64,000 nucleotides of DNA. Source: Limnanthes douglasii subsp. nivea (lineage: Eukaryota; Streptophyta; Magnoliopsida; Brassicales; Limnanthaceae). The DNA lies in the NCBI GenBank assembly GCA_036936605.1, contig JAUPFV010000003.1, positions 79,344,273 to 79,408,272 of the forward strand. Direction: 5' to 3'. The notes beneath the pieces are model-generated. The model was not told the origin of the DNA and ran no database searches. It was given only the letters and a program-made list of their open reading frames with translations. Positions 44,101-55,709 of the stretch are shown piece after piece. Within the stretch, counting starts at the first letter, position 1. Every line of letters begins with the position of its first letter. Both the position numbers and the translations under genes were made by a program.

Positions 44101-44120
44101 GTATCGTTTATTCTTTGAAA

Positions 44121-45964
44121 AATATGACATAGACATTTTCTAGAAACATTCTAAATTATCTTGTTAAATAGAACGTTTTTATGAAATTTAAATTATTAAA
44201 CAAAATTTTAAATATTAAATATTATATAAAAATATTTTTTTTGTATAATATGTTATATCATACTTGGAAGTTTGAGATTCATGGTTAGTTTTGTGTTACG
44301 TTGTGTAACTAAAAGTGGCTCGTTAGAATTTTCCAAAAAATGGTACTCAGGATAAGTTATTAAATTTCCAATAACTAAAGTAACTTAATTCATTCTTGTT
44401 TTGACAGTTGATAAGGACATGAATTATCATGGACTTTATGCAATAATATTAAATTCGTTTTAGTTGAATTGTAAAGTTATTAGAGAGGATTTGTATTATT
44501 AGTAAATATAAAAAACTACTGTGAAATTTGTCTATTTATGTAACTGATTCAGTTAAAGTCTTCTTGTGCGCCTATAAATAAAGCAGAATACAATGAATAA
44601 AGGGTTCGACTTTTACTTCTTGAAATATATTTTACTTTGTTTTTCTCTCTAGAACTTCAATACTTTAATTCTCTCTCAATATTTTCATTTACTTTTCCAC
44701 AAGCACATTTCAAATTCAACCTATTCATAAAAATATCTCGTACACTTAACAACAGTCTTTTCTACTTTTATATGCTTCTCCACGTAAGCAAATAAATCAA
44801 CAAAATTAGTTTTTTTATTTTTAATTATAGTTTTATGCCAAAATTTCCAAAATAATTCCTTATATGTGGGCTAAAATTGCTACCAAATTATAGAAATATT
44901 CTAGCCAATATTTTGGTTTCATAAAATGTCAAGTATACTATCAAAGTCTCTCATTTGACCTTTGTCTAGCAATGGATTTTATAATCACCATATCTCTTTA
45001 TGATTTTATACCTCATAAAGCGGTTCCTAAAACTAGTATGCAATATATCAAACATTTTATTACATTACCCCGAAGGTCATGGAGAATTATATGCAAAAAA
45101 TCATGTCGTCTCCTCTATAGCATATCATTACACTATTAAATTTTTCTATATGGTGCTCATTATCACTTTTGCATCTACTTCCTCGTCTTGTGATTATTGA
45201 AATTTGATGGTAGATATTAAAAAAACCTTTGGTGCTAGTGAAGCTTCAATATGGTCGAGACTTTGTTCATCATATGCCATGTTAGTTTTAGGTTTCCTGC
45301 ACGAAGAATTGATATATGTGTTTTTGTTTTTGTTGACCAAGTTATTGGATGGTAAAATATTTGAATTTGTTATTCTATTGATTTGATGGTTGATAGTCAT
45401 GAGTGAATAAAATTAAATGTGGGTTTATGCAGTAAAAGCTTAATTGTCCTACTACAACGAATTTCTGAAAAGTTATGTTTTCCCATGTATGAGTATAGAA
45501 GGAAGTTTAGTTGGCTTACTGTTTTTTTTTGTTAGACGTGAGGGTAATATTGCTGAAGTGACGAATAACATACTGGAGCTTGGGGAAGTATTTTTGTGCG
45601 GGTTAATTTCTTGAGGAAATTGATGAAATCTTTATAAGACTACTTTTGGCGCTATAAGGGCTTAAATTTCATTCTCCTTGGAGGTAAGTTTGTTCGTAGG
45701 ATATTGGTTTCTCCATGTTGCTATTTTGCAATTTTTGCGTCTGCTAATGCCCAGGATCATGTCTTTCTCATATCATCTCACTATGTTATCTTAAGGCAAT
45801 GTATTGCTCCTCATTTTACCACATGAGTGTTGACAACGATAATGATGTATTTCACCATTGCTAGAGGATTCTTTGTCTGAGTGGTCCTTCATAACCATCA
45901 CCATTGGTGTAAAGGGTAATTTTTGAATGTTAGTGATGTTTTTGTAATATTTATCCCTTAGTAT
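44121..45964. other. AT-rich DNA, possible solo LTR at 44251-44754
   Basis: 44251 starts tgttatat and 44747-44754 ends taacaaca. Between them are a TATA-like cctataaataaag (about 44570-44585) and an R/U5-like tctctctagaac. No target duplication was found, so this is only a candidate. The rest holds nothing recognisable. Confidence 0.25.
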
Positions 45965-45969
45965 GAAAG

Positions 45970-46302
45970 TGATGGAGAGTGAAACGCAGTAGAAGCCATA
46001 AGAAGGGATAACCCTAATTTTTATTAAACAAAAACAATTCCCCTAACAATGAAAAGAAGATAAGTTTATATAGAGTTCAAGCAAAACCCTAAAACTAAAA
46101 ATATGAAAATTACAAAAATAGCCTAAAATATTAAAATTGCGAAAAAAGAGGATAGATGAGCCCGAATGCCTAAAAAGCCTATAGCTCACGAGAAAAGCTC
46201 GTGACTTGCGTTCGTGACGTCGTTTCCTTCGAAACAAGGTGCTGTGGGTCAAAATCTGACACCGGAGCTCCAAACTGTCAACTCACCGGACTGTCTGCAT
46301 CA
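45970..46302 (-). repeat. 3' LTR of element G
   Basis: Plus strand starts tgatggagag and ends tgcatca. It aligns with 46943-47272 with a 3-bp difference at the start and a small number of substitutions. Confidence 0.88.
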
Positions 46303-46912
46303 TTCCCGCCGGGGAAGAGAAGATTCGTCCTCGAATCAGAACCGGTCTCCCCATCAGAAGAGTCGTCTGCATAAGGAATCGCTGACGAAGATGCTGGAGT
46401 CGCTGGTAGAGTTCCCGCTCGAAGTTGCAAGGAAGGAAAGCCTTGCGGGTTTTTCTTTTGAATTTCTCCCAGCTACGGACTTTATCCTTGCCTTCACGCG
46501 CGCGGTTCTTCTTCACCTGCTGCCACCAAGCCTGTGCCCTACCGCGTAGGTGAATGGTGACTAATGCGACCCTTATCTCCTCAGGAACTTCCTTGAAGTC
46601 CAGGACTTTTTCAATCTGGGATAACCAATCGATAAGTGCCTCTGCCTTAAGGCTGCCATCAAAGTCCGGGATGTCTATCTTGAATCCAAGCTCCCAGCGG
46701 CGTGGGTGAGAAGTAGTCTGGTCGATCCCCTCCCCAAAAGGGTGAACCATGCCCTCAACCTCTGTGCTTAGTTGCTTGGCGGTAAGAACAGCCACCTGCC
46801 GGGTAAGATCGGCTACCTGACGGCGTAGGTCAGCATCTTCACGATCATCTACATCACTTGTATCTCGGTACACTCTAGCGCCACCGCGGCCGCTGGTTCT
46901 TGCTCGTACCAT
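46283..46912 (-). CDS. Truncated Gag of element G (209 aa)
   Basis: The ATG at 46912 gives MVRARTSGRGGARVYRD, the same start as element A. Residues 1-~175 repeat the coiled coil and Retrotrans_gag core (RVALVTIHLRGRAQAWWQQ). After LYQRLQHLRQ the sequence jumps to the far 3' end of the ancestral element, read out of frame (RFLMQTTLLMGRPV), and the stop lies just inside the LTR. This marks the breakpoint of the internal deletion near 46390. Particle-forming ability is doubtful. Confidence 0.7.
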   Translation of the reverse strand: MVRARTSGRGGARVYRDTSDVDDREDADLRRQVADLTRQVAVLTAKQLSTEVEGMVHPFGEGIDQTTSHPRRWELGFKIDIPDFDGSLKAEALIDWLSQIEKVLDFKEVPEEIRVALVTIHLRGRAQAWWQQVKKNRAREGKDKVRSWEKFKRKTRKAFLPCNFERELYQRLQHLRQRFLMQTTLLMGRPVLIRGRIFSSPAGMMQTVR

Positions 46913-46942
46913 CGCGCAGGACTGCCTGTGTCTGATACCAAA

Positions 46943-47272
46943 TGAAAGAGTGAAACGTAGCAGAAGCTTAAAAAGGGATCACCCTAATTTTTATTAAACA
47001 AAACAATTCCCCTAACAATGAATAGAAGATAAGTTTATATAGAGTTCAAGCAAAACCCTAAAACTAAAAATATAAAAATTACAAAAATAGCCTAAAATAT
47101 TAAAATTGCGAAAAAAGAGGATAGATGAGCCCGAATGCCTAAAAAAGCCCATAGCTCACGAGAAAAGCTCGTGACTTGCGTTCGTGACGTCGTTTCCTTC
47201 GAAACAAGGTGCTGTGGGTCAAAATCTGACACCGAAGCTCCAAATTGTCAATTCACCGGACTGTCTGCATCA
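46943..47272 (-). repeat. 5' LTR of element G
   Basis: Its PBS-side end (ttttaagcttctgctacg, then tttcactctttca, on the minus strand) is almost identical to the end of element A's LTR, while the rest differs. A and G therefore share U5 but not U3. Confidence 0.88.
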
Positions 47273-47277
47273 GAAAG

Positions 47278-50200
47278 CATGTGGTATCAGTCTCTTCATC
47301 AACAATGGCATCCGCATGATGCTTGATTTCAAAGTGCAAACATTTTACATGAGTTTTTGTCATGGTTCTCAATACTCTTCACTGGGATTTATTCTATTTC
47401 TTTAATGCATCAATTTCTTAGAACATGTTTAATCTATTTCTAGTCTCTTAGAGTGTAAAATCTCTATGAATATTATTTATAAAAATCATTTTCCTATTAG
47501 TCTATTGGTCATGTTCTTGTTCACGGTACTGAAATCCAGATATTTGTTTGAAGTTTACCATATGAGTGAAGTTTTAATTTTTATTTTTGATTTTTCTTTA
47601 AATTATTGAAGGATTTATGGATCTAGTATGAACTTAGGATTAAATCAAGGGTATTAACAAATGTTTTTCCTTTTAATTGAGGGTGGTTTATTATTTGGGG
47701 TTTTGTTTTTTGTATTTGGTTTATTTCTGAATATAAAGAATGCATCAGAGGCTTATATTCATTCGTTAAAGCTTGTTGAAAGTCAAATATTTGTGTGAGA
47801 GAACTGTTTTAATAAATTCTTAACTTTTTAGAGAAACAATCGTTGGGGCTTTTATACTTTTTCATTTGTTCTTAGTGTCTGTTAGTGGCAAGAAATCTAC
47901 GTTGAGTCGGTGAGAGTGGTTGTTCGTGTTTGCTCCATATCAAGTGTTCTCTACTATATATCGACTAAATTGCGATTAGAATTCTTGATCTCAAACTCTA
48001 ATTTTCTATGTTCAGACATTTATAAAAAAAGTTCAATAATCAAATAATCAAACTGTTAGAAAATTGAATTGTGTGTGATATGTGAAGATGGGCTAAGAAC
48101 AAGACCGGTAGTTACATCTGATGAACTTCACCTTGGGATTGATCATATATATTCTGAGCTAGACGATGAGATTATCAGTTTCATTGGTCAAGTCAAATAA
48201 TTAAGAAATGTAAGTTCTTGAAATACTTCTTTCCTGGAATGAGAGTTTTGAATATTAAAGTAAAATAAAGTTACAATAGTCGTGTATGAGAATATAAGTA
48301 TGTTTTGTTTATAATATTATCGTTAAGTTTATGTTCAGTTGTTGTATTTAGTGAGAGCTTTTGGAGAAAAGATGTTTGTAGAGGATTTTCCTGTGAATAT
48401 GTTACTTTATAACCCCTATTGATATGATTATAATTATCATATATGTGTCGACTTTACCTTGTATCAATGTGAAGCTATGGTTTGTATTTTGGTGATGAAG
48501 AAGTAATGATTTCGATAATTGGTTAACGTATGTAAATCGTTCCCGAGACATATATACAGGTGTAGTTTGTAAAATGTTAAGTTATCTTTTCAGGGAATAT
48601 TTTCTTTATGATATGATTAATAGAAAGATATGTTATGTATTAATTGTTACTTAAGAAGGTTAGGTTGTTGAGTATTTAATTTGTAGTATGAGTTTGTAAC
48701 ACTGCACTTGAGTTCTATTTGCAGTTCCTCCATTTAAAACTTATGTTGCACCTCTAGTTTTAGGTTTTAAATTTCTTTCAATATATGGTGTGGTGGATGT
48801 GAATCAGTGATTGGAAAGGGTAACTGGTTTAATGTTGAAAAAATAAAGTTGAGAACTATTATTCTACCAAAGTATGTTTCATAACCTACTTTGTCTCTTT
48901 TTTAATTTTATTTTTTGTCTTACAGAATATACTAAGTGAATTATTCTTGTCTCTCTACAGTCTTTGCTTGTGAGTAATTATTATGTAAATGATATGTTGT
49001 GAAAAGTGCGATCTGGTATTGTAGATTTTATTTTTTGTTTGTGTATGAATTTTAACTCGATATTTGTGTTAAATACTCAATTTATAAATTTAGGTACACA
49101 AATATTTTGGATTATTTCTTTTTAATTTTTTATTTTGTTTCATTTTTATGTGAAAACTCTATGAATCTCATGAAGATTTTGTCCTTTTTTGTTGTGCTTT
49201 CTATTGTGTATGATGCGTTTTTGTGAGTTTTTCTATTGAGAGAAGAAATTGTGATGAAAGAGGTTGGTCTGCAAGTATTTTATCCAATATTTATGCATCA
49301 AATAAGAACAAGATTTTTTATTTAAGATTTTATTATTATTATTAACCAACTTAATGCTTGACGTGGAGTATTTTTTATTTCTTGAACAAATATCATGCTC
49401 TGCATATGTTTTGGTTCATGAAATGTGGTCAAATGTAGTTGAAATTCTTACTTCACTTTCATTGTATTATTTCCTAATTTCATAAAGTTGCATACTCATG
49501 CTGAGTGTTTTCTTTATGATACAGTGTTAGTGTTCAGTTAATGTACAAAGAAATAAGAATATGACTGCATTTTCTACTTCAAATATTCAATATCGTTGTA
49601 CTAAATTATCAATGTTATGCGAATGAATGTTAAAATATTTACAAATTTATTTAACAACAAATGTGCCATAATAAAGTCAAATAACATTTTGTTCTCTATA
49701 CCAAACAAACATAAAACCAAGCCATTAACCAACCAATTTTCTAAAAATGTTTATCAAGTTGAGTTCGTTATATTGTTAAATTTTATAGTAATAAATTTAT
49801 GAGATGGTAAGGATCTATTACAATTAGAACTATGTATTTTTCAATGTTGTAATAATTAACCATCAACGTGATAAAAAACGGTATAACTTCAATTCAGTTA
49901 AAATTTATAACTTTCAAATTTATGCTCGAAGTATCGATAAACTAGCATTTATTTTTTAGTTACCAACTGCATAATTAAATATTAAAAATTTATTTATTCT
50001 ATCTTTTGAAAACATTATATTATTGATATAGATTATCAAATCTATTATAACCTGCAACTACTCAAAACTAAAATAAAACTTCTTCCTATTATTTTTTGTC
50101 ATTATTAAATATGATGATTAAATTATAAGTGCAATAAATTAGTGGTAACTTCTAATGGTTTTTTAAAAAATACAACTGTACTAAACAAAAACATTTTTAC

Positions 50201-52350
50201 AACAATATTTTAAAATTGATGTTGAAGAATTTTTCACACCTTAATCTCAGTTCTAAGAAACGATTTAGTATTAGACTTCGAAAAAATAAAATAAAATAAC
50301 TTGTCACTATGGTTTAAATATTTGTTTACTATTTAATTTGAGGAGATTTTTTACATTTTATCTTTATTTACACAGTTCTTTAACCATGTGAATTTATCAA
50401 TATGAATACAAAATTTTAAATAGCATTACATAATTAGATTGGAAGACAAAGTATAATTTAACTAATAATTGTCACATTTATTTATTTATCATATATAATT
50501 TTAAGTTAACTCTTTTTTTTAAATTAATAAAAGGAGAAATCTTTTATAATTATAAATATTAAAATATATAATCATCTTTTTATTGAAAATAAAATATTTT
50601 TATATTATTTGTGGGAGAAAAAAAATGTCATATATTTTTTCACTCATAACACTTGCGTGAGAAGAAATTTAAAAAAAATAGTTAACTTTAAGTCTGGTTT
50701 TTAGTATTTATGATATTGGGTAGATACAAAAATGTGTTATGTTTATGAAGCTCTTTATGAAGAATAAACTGAAAATAAATTTATTATGTGGATAATTCAT
50801 GTTGGAGGGAGAATGAATTGGAAAGAAAATTTCATTTGGCGTCAAAAAACATCGTTGGGCTCATCCGACCGCGTTCTCAGAATATACTTGACCGCTTGAA
50901 GCAAGTGGTTATTTTCGACAATGACCCATTACATACCTAAGATATTTCATGTTTTTCTATCATATGATATTTAGTATGCGAATAAATATGTCATGCTTGA
51001 GTAACTATGTATAGAGAAGTAAAATATGAAGGGAGGGGGAATCTTACTTGGCATAAAATCCTATTGAAGTGGGAAATCATATTTGGTGGTATATTGTAAT
51101 TGACGGGTAACTAATGGAAAATTAATGCAAACATAACTAGTAATTAAGTTCCAATGTAACATGTGAGATTAAATACTACATAATTAAGTTCGATGGTGTA
51201 CTAACATAATATAATGATACCTAAAATGTTTGACATGAACAAGTAACGTAATCAAACTTTTTCCTTGGTTAGATCACTCGGTATTCTCTCTTCGTTACAC
51301 TTCGGTGCCTTGGTCGGTATAATTTAGATCAATTTCGTGATTCTATCATAGTACAAAATCGACCAAACATTCGCTTTCTCTTTATGGTACCAACTCCATA
51401 CAAAGCATTAGTTCGAAAATGGTCCATCCAGAGAAGTAGTAACCTATAGAATTAAATTTAAAAATTAGATAAATATCATAAACTTGTTTTTTAATAGCTA
51501 ATGTCAGTAATAGACTTAAGTTTACAAAATAAATGTAATGTACGAAAGAAAATCTAATTTTTATAAGAGTTGTGGAATGGGGTCCACAATCACGTAATGA
51601 TAAACACGTTAAACACGCACCTAAAGCTATATAGTATACAAGACATTGTATTTAGTGACTATTATTAATCGAATATCGGGTAGTGTCATCAAATAACTTA
51701 TTTATCGATGATTTTTAAATCAATCTAACTTATGTAGTAAACATCCAACCGTAAATATTGGTGTCCATTTAATTCTGAGATCAAATCACGTCTAACTAAA
51801 TCTCAATTGTCCTCTACGCCATATATTTCTTTCCATACAGTTTGATAATCGTACTATTTGTCTGGATTTGTATCTACCAAGGTACTAGTACTCTCGTTTA
51901 CTTATAGGTCCGCATGAGATACATAACTACATAGTTGCAAGTTCAATGTAATTCTATGACCCAATATAATACAAAAATTAATTCACTCAAAATATTCCAG
52001 AATCACAGAATATTTCTTACGTAGGAGCCCTAAAATTTTATAATTGCATGGATTAGTATCAATGTAATGTTTTAGGGTCGCATCCGTGCTTTCACACCTA
52101 CAAAAAAATATAAAAAAAATGTAACATTGAAAATGAAAGTTGCACGTACCGGTTGGTTATTTTATTACCATAATGTTTCATCTTGTTGGTTTGATGATTA
52201 AGAAATTTTTGTCGTATTTTGTTACCCATACCTAACATAATTCATATATTTTGGGTAAGAGGCAAAAAGTTCATACAATAACGCTATATTTTTTTATAAG
52301 GTTCATATCGTGTTTACTTGCATCGTAAGTTGATTGCGTCCATAAATAGA
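47278..52350. other. AT-rich intergenic DNA
   Basis: Five kilobases with only short chance frames. I see no conserved domain, RNA gene, tandem array or clear terminal repeats. Old, unrecognisable insertions are likely. Confidence 0.55.
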
Positions 52351-52353
52351 TAT

Positions 52354-52740
52354 TCACATAAATAGCATCAGCGTTAACTCTCGATCTGTCAAAATGACAC
52401 TAGGAAACGCACACATATTATCCACCATCACACCTCGTAGAACACTTAAAGCCCATGTGTAATTGTCTTGCTTCGCTAGACACATAAACATATAACTAAC
52501 AGTAAATGTAATTATTGTTGAAGTTATACAAAAAATCTCAAGAAATAACATTCTATACCTCGCGGTCTTGTAAGTATAATCCATGATAAGTACATGTGGG
52601 AATATACGCAACAAGTCAATACTTATAAAATGCACAAAATAAAATTGATGAGCATGTCCGTTGTACCACTTTTTTTATCCACTGATAGTAATTATACTTC
52701 TTCAATTTTGTCAATAAATATTTCATTTGAGATTGACCGC
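52354..52740 (-). pseudogene. Mutator-like (MULE) transposase fragment
   Basis: The minus frame 52635-52354 reads FPHVLIMDYTYKTARYRMLFLEI, then QDNYTWALSVLRGVMVDN and VILTDRELTLM. These match the DDE core region of plant MULE/FAR1-type transposases (VLIMDCTYKTNRYRMPLLE.., NYTWALE.L, VIVTDRELALM). The sequence upstream (to about 52740) still fits the preceding region in other frames. The C-terminal part and the termini were not found. It is a degraded scrap. Confidence 0.7.
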
Positions 52741-52899
52741 CTTTATGAATATCATGATGTTTGATAAGGATATATATCGCTCAGTTAACATCTTATAATG
52801 GGAATAGTAAAGATTCATATTATAAGGTAAAGTTCCAAAATTGGCGTCGGGCGTTGGTAATCTTGATTATTCTAAGAATGAATGATATTGAGAAAAATT

Positions 52900-53340
52900 A
52901 TAAAGCATCAAAAGGTAAAGTAATATAAATCAAGGTAGTATTAAAAGACTTAGACCAAAATTTCCGCAAAAAGATAAAGTAGTGAAGGTAAGCAAAAGAA
53001 TGATAAATAGTGAAGATAGGTAAAAGCATTGTAAAGTTCATATGAATAAATAATCGACACTAAACGATACGCAACTGAAAACTTGGGATTATTAAGACGT
53101 TCATCGAAGATGTTATTTATTACCAAAATATTCATAACGGTTAAGGGATAATTTAGTAATCTTAATTAAGCAATTATAACAGATGACTGACAAGTGTCTT
53201 ATGTTACACGTGTCATGCATCCCTATAATTTGGGAATAGAAATTACTATAAATATTACGCAAAATCATTGATTAATAAATTACTCTTCATTTTTTTAGTC
53301 TTATCTCTTAGCATTCCCCTATGGAAGGAAAATCCATCAT
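52900..53340 (+). repeat. Probable 5' LTR region of element H
   Basis: AT-rich sequence with acacgtgtcatgc and a TATA-like actataaatatt (about 53248), lying upstream of a plus-strand gypsy gag. No partner LTR is in the window, so the identity is inferred only. Confidence 0.3.
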
Positions 53341-53621
53341 ATTTTTTGGTTCCATATGTGGAAAAAAATTCTTCAAATTTCTTAGTTTTTTTTCTAAATA
53401 GTGATTACTAACTCAAGAGTAGATAAAAGTTTATTTGAAAGAAATATACATAGAGCTTAAATAGTATATTCTCAAAATATTGCTCCACTAGCTTGTGTGA
53501 ACAACAATGTATAAGGAATTATGACAATACAACTATGAGAACCTAGAGCGCCAATTATAAGTTAATAGGGAAATATTATCCAAGAAACATCAAGAAATGG
53601 AATGATAACTCTAACGCAATC

Positions 53622-54888
53622 ATGTATAGTGATGGACACGGAACTGCTCAGCATTTACCGACATCAACTAAAGATAATAGGTCAAATTCTTTAGTTCATG
53701 CCTTAGATTGGAAACTAAGCACAATAAGCGAAAAGAAGAAATTCAAGATTGATTTGAGTTTACAACTAAAATATTACAACTCATTACTAAGAGAGTTGTT
53801 GAAGTAGATACTGAGAATTTATTTGAAGCATTGGATAATGATGAATTAGTTTGTGAATATAAACTTATTTTAAGAAAGGAAAAAGTAGAAATAAAATTAA
53901 TGAGTCAAGTAATGAAGCACGATAAAAAAGAAGACAAGATAAAAAAAAGGAAAAATATTATAAGAAAACTTAAAAAATGATAAATGACCAGGAGTATCAT
54001 TATACACTTTAGCTGAATCTTTGCTAACATGACGGATTTTTGAAGGAAATATATCATAGAAATTTGATCCTTACATAATATAAAAATATAACGGAACGAC
54101 ATCTCTAGAACCTCAGCTCGGAAAATTTTGAAATATTATGTTAGAATTTAATCTAGATAATATCTTGCTATGTCAGGATTTTTCAATGACATTCAAAAGA
54201 ACAGCTTGGGCATGGTTTAATAATTTTTTGGTGGGATCAAATGATAGTTTTGTAGAATTATGGATTCCATTTTGATATCAGTATATTGCTAATAAAGCAT
54301 AAAAACATGAAGTTGGTCATATTATGACATTATTTCAAAATAATGAAGAACCTTTGAAATATGATGTCCAAAGATTTAAAAAAAATGAAGATCTTGGAAG
54401 GTTTTAATGAGAATGTAGCTTTAGCGGCGTTTAAGTAGGGTTTACCTTGTGATAGTTGTATCTTAGAAGATTTAATAAAGTTTCATGCATGATATACGGG
54501 ATATATTTGGCAAGAACATAAATGTATCTTAAAGTATAAGATACAAAGAAATAAAGAAATATGTAAATTTAATTGACGGAAAGAAGAGGAGATTCTTTCG
54601 AAAATAAAATTATATTTGGAAGTAATAAAGGATCGAGTGAATAGATCACAATCTTATGATTATGACAACCCGAACTAAAAATTTACTCAACTGAACACAT
54701 TTGTGGTAGTAGTATATGATAAGACGTGGGATCAAATTAATTACCAAACTTCCAGAGTTATGTTAAGACTAGTCAACGAAAGTTTTCATCGGTATTATTG
54801 TGCACAACGATCATATGCATTCTAATGGAAATTGTTTTCAGTTAAATGATGAAATTCAAAGATTGGTTTGGTTTGGTTTATTTTGGAC
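53622..54888 (+). pseudogene. Decayed Ty3/gypsy gag (element H), interrupted by element D
   Basis: 53622-53807 is an open N-terminal frame. The Gag core follows at 54170-54560: FSMTFKRTAWAWFNNFLVGSNDSFVELW, EEPLKYDVQRF and, in a mutated form, AALAA..GL. A zinc-knuckle part at 54790-54880 reads HNDHMHSNGNCFQLNDEIQRL, like the GH.TEDCFQLKDEIE.L of Tat-type Gags. Stops and frameshifts throughout. It ends where element D begins, so D inserted into H. Confidence 0.65.
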
Positions 54889-55247
54889 TGGGGGTAATTT
54901 TGTAAAGTGTTTTGCAAAGTATTTTGAGTATTAAGTGTTTGGTATAAAGTAGTAAGAGATTTGAGCAGCCTGCTTGTATAAAATGTTCAGTATTCTCATT
55001 AATGAAAGTAGTTGGGGTATTTATCCCCTTAATTAAGGACCCATGGGCTTACGGGTCAAGTTATGGAACCGGGTCAAGTTTAAGAACTCATTAATCTTTT
55101 AAGCTGATTAGCACATAGCTTAGTCAAAAGGTGTTTAGGTGTTTCTTTACTTTTGTTCTGTTCGGATAGTTCAGTGGTACGTTTATGTCTGGATTTCCCT
55201 TGTCTGGATAACACGGTGAGCTGTGACTGGATAATCTAAACTCATCA
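54889..55247 (-). repeat. Presumed 3' LTR of element D
   Basis: On the minus strand it starts tgatgagttt directly after the purine-rich aaaaaatgggctat (55248-55262), the same context as element C's PPT/LTR joint. It contains a TATA-like gataaatacccc and ends near acccccagtc, where gag sequence of element H stops. The left limit is an estimate because the partner LTR is outside the window. Confidence 0.55.
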
Positions 55248-55610
55248 ATAGCCCATTTTTTAGGCCTTGTCAAATATCTTTGTTAGGACTAAATAATATA
55301 CTTAGCCAGTAGCGATTTTGTCCCAACTGCTCGTGCACTCCGTACCGGGAGGTTCATCCTTATTATTAACTTAGTTTGAAGTCTGTCCGAACTCACTTCT
55401 TTTTCCAGAATTCTAGGAGTTTTCATCTTGGATTGTGGGACACGTGTCACAATCCAGTTCGACCTACCAGCCGTTTTTCTTCCTAGATTGGCGCACCCAT
55501 TAAGTATAGTAAGTAACCTATTCATTTAACCATTCACACGTTTGCGCCGTCTTTAATCATTGCCAAACCTCTTCAACTCCTCTTAGGTAACAATTACTTT
55601 TTTCTACTGT

Positions 55611-55619
55611 TATATAAAT
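55611..55619 (+). promoter_or_regulatory. TATA box of the element D antisense gene
   Basis: tatataaat about 91-99 bp before the ATG at 55710, the same spacing as in element B. Confidence 0.55.
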
Positions 55620-55709
55620 CTTTTTTCACTATTTCATTGTCTTCATCAGTCAAAAACTTTCTAGAGAGATTTTTACTCTTATCTTCAAAATTGTTCTTGA
55701 AGATTTTTT

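Larger units (their letters stand above)
38885..44120 (-). mobile_element. Element F: decayed Ty1/copia retrotransposon
   Basis: Long direct repeats (about 38897-39985 and 43063-44100) bracket a pol remnant on the minus strand in the copia order integrase, RT, RNase H. Repeat copies are strongly diverged and the internal part is only about 3.1 kb, so gag and parts of pol are deleted or unrecognisable. It is inactive and old. LTR limits are approximate; no target duplication was resolved. Confidence 0.75.
45970..47272 (-). mobile_element. Element G: 1.3-kb LTR retrotransposon deletion derivative related to A
   Basis: LTRs 45970-46302 and 46943-47272 flank only 640 bp. The target duplication gaaag is exact (45965-45969 and 47273-47277). 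On the minus strand the order is 5' LTR, PBS tggtatcagaca (46927-46938 region), a gag start nearly identical to element A, a jump to the element's 3' end, a PPT-like gcgggaa, and the 3' LTR. Protease, RT and integrase are gone, so transposition needed help in trans. The conventional target duplication shows that it moved as a short element or was deleted after insertion. Confidence 0.88.

Noticed and set aside
45964..45969. tgaaag at 45964 as the start of element G's left LTR
   Set aside because: Starting the LTR at 45970 gives the exact flanking duplication gaaag on both sides; 45964 gives none.
46214..46549. Plus-strand ORFs over element G (46214-46549, 47135-47405)
   Set aside because: They read LTR and gag sequence backwards and repeat because the LTR is duplicated.
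54847..54888. tgatgaaatt at 54847 as the edge of element D's LTR
   Set aside because: The gag reading frame of element H (CFQLNDEIQRL) continues through this point, so the LTR must begin further right, near 54889.
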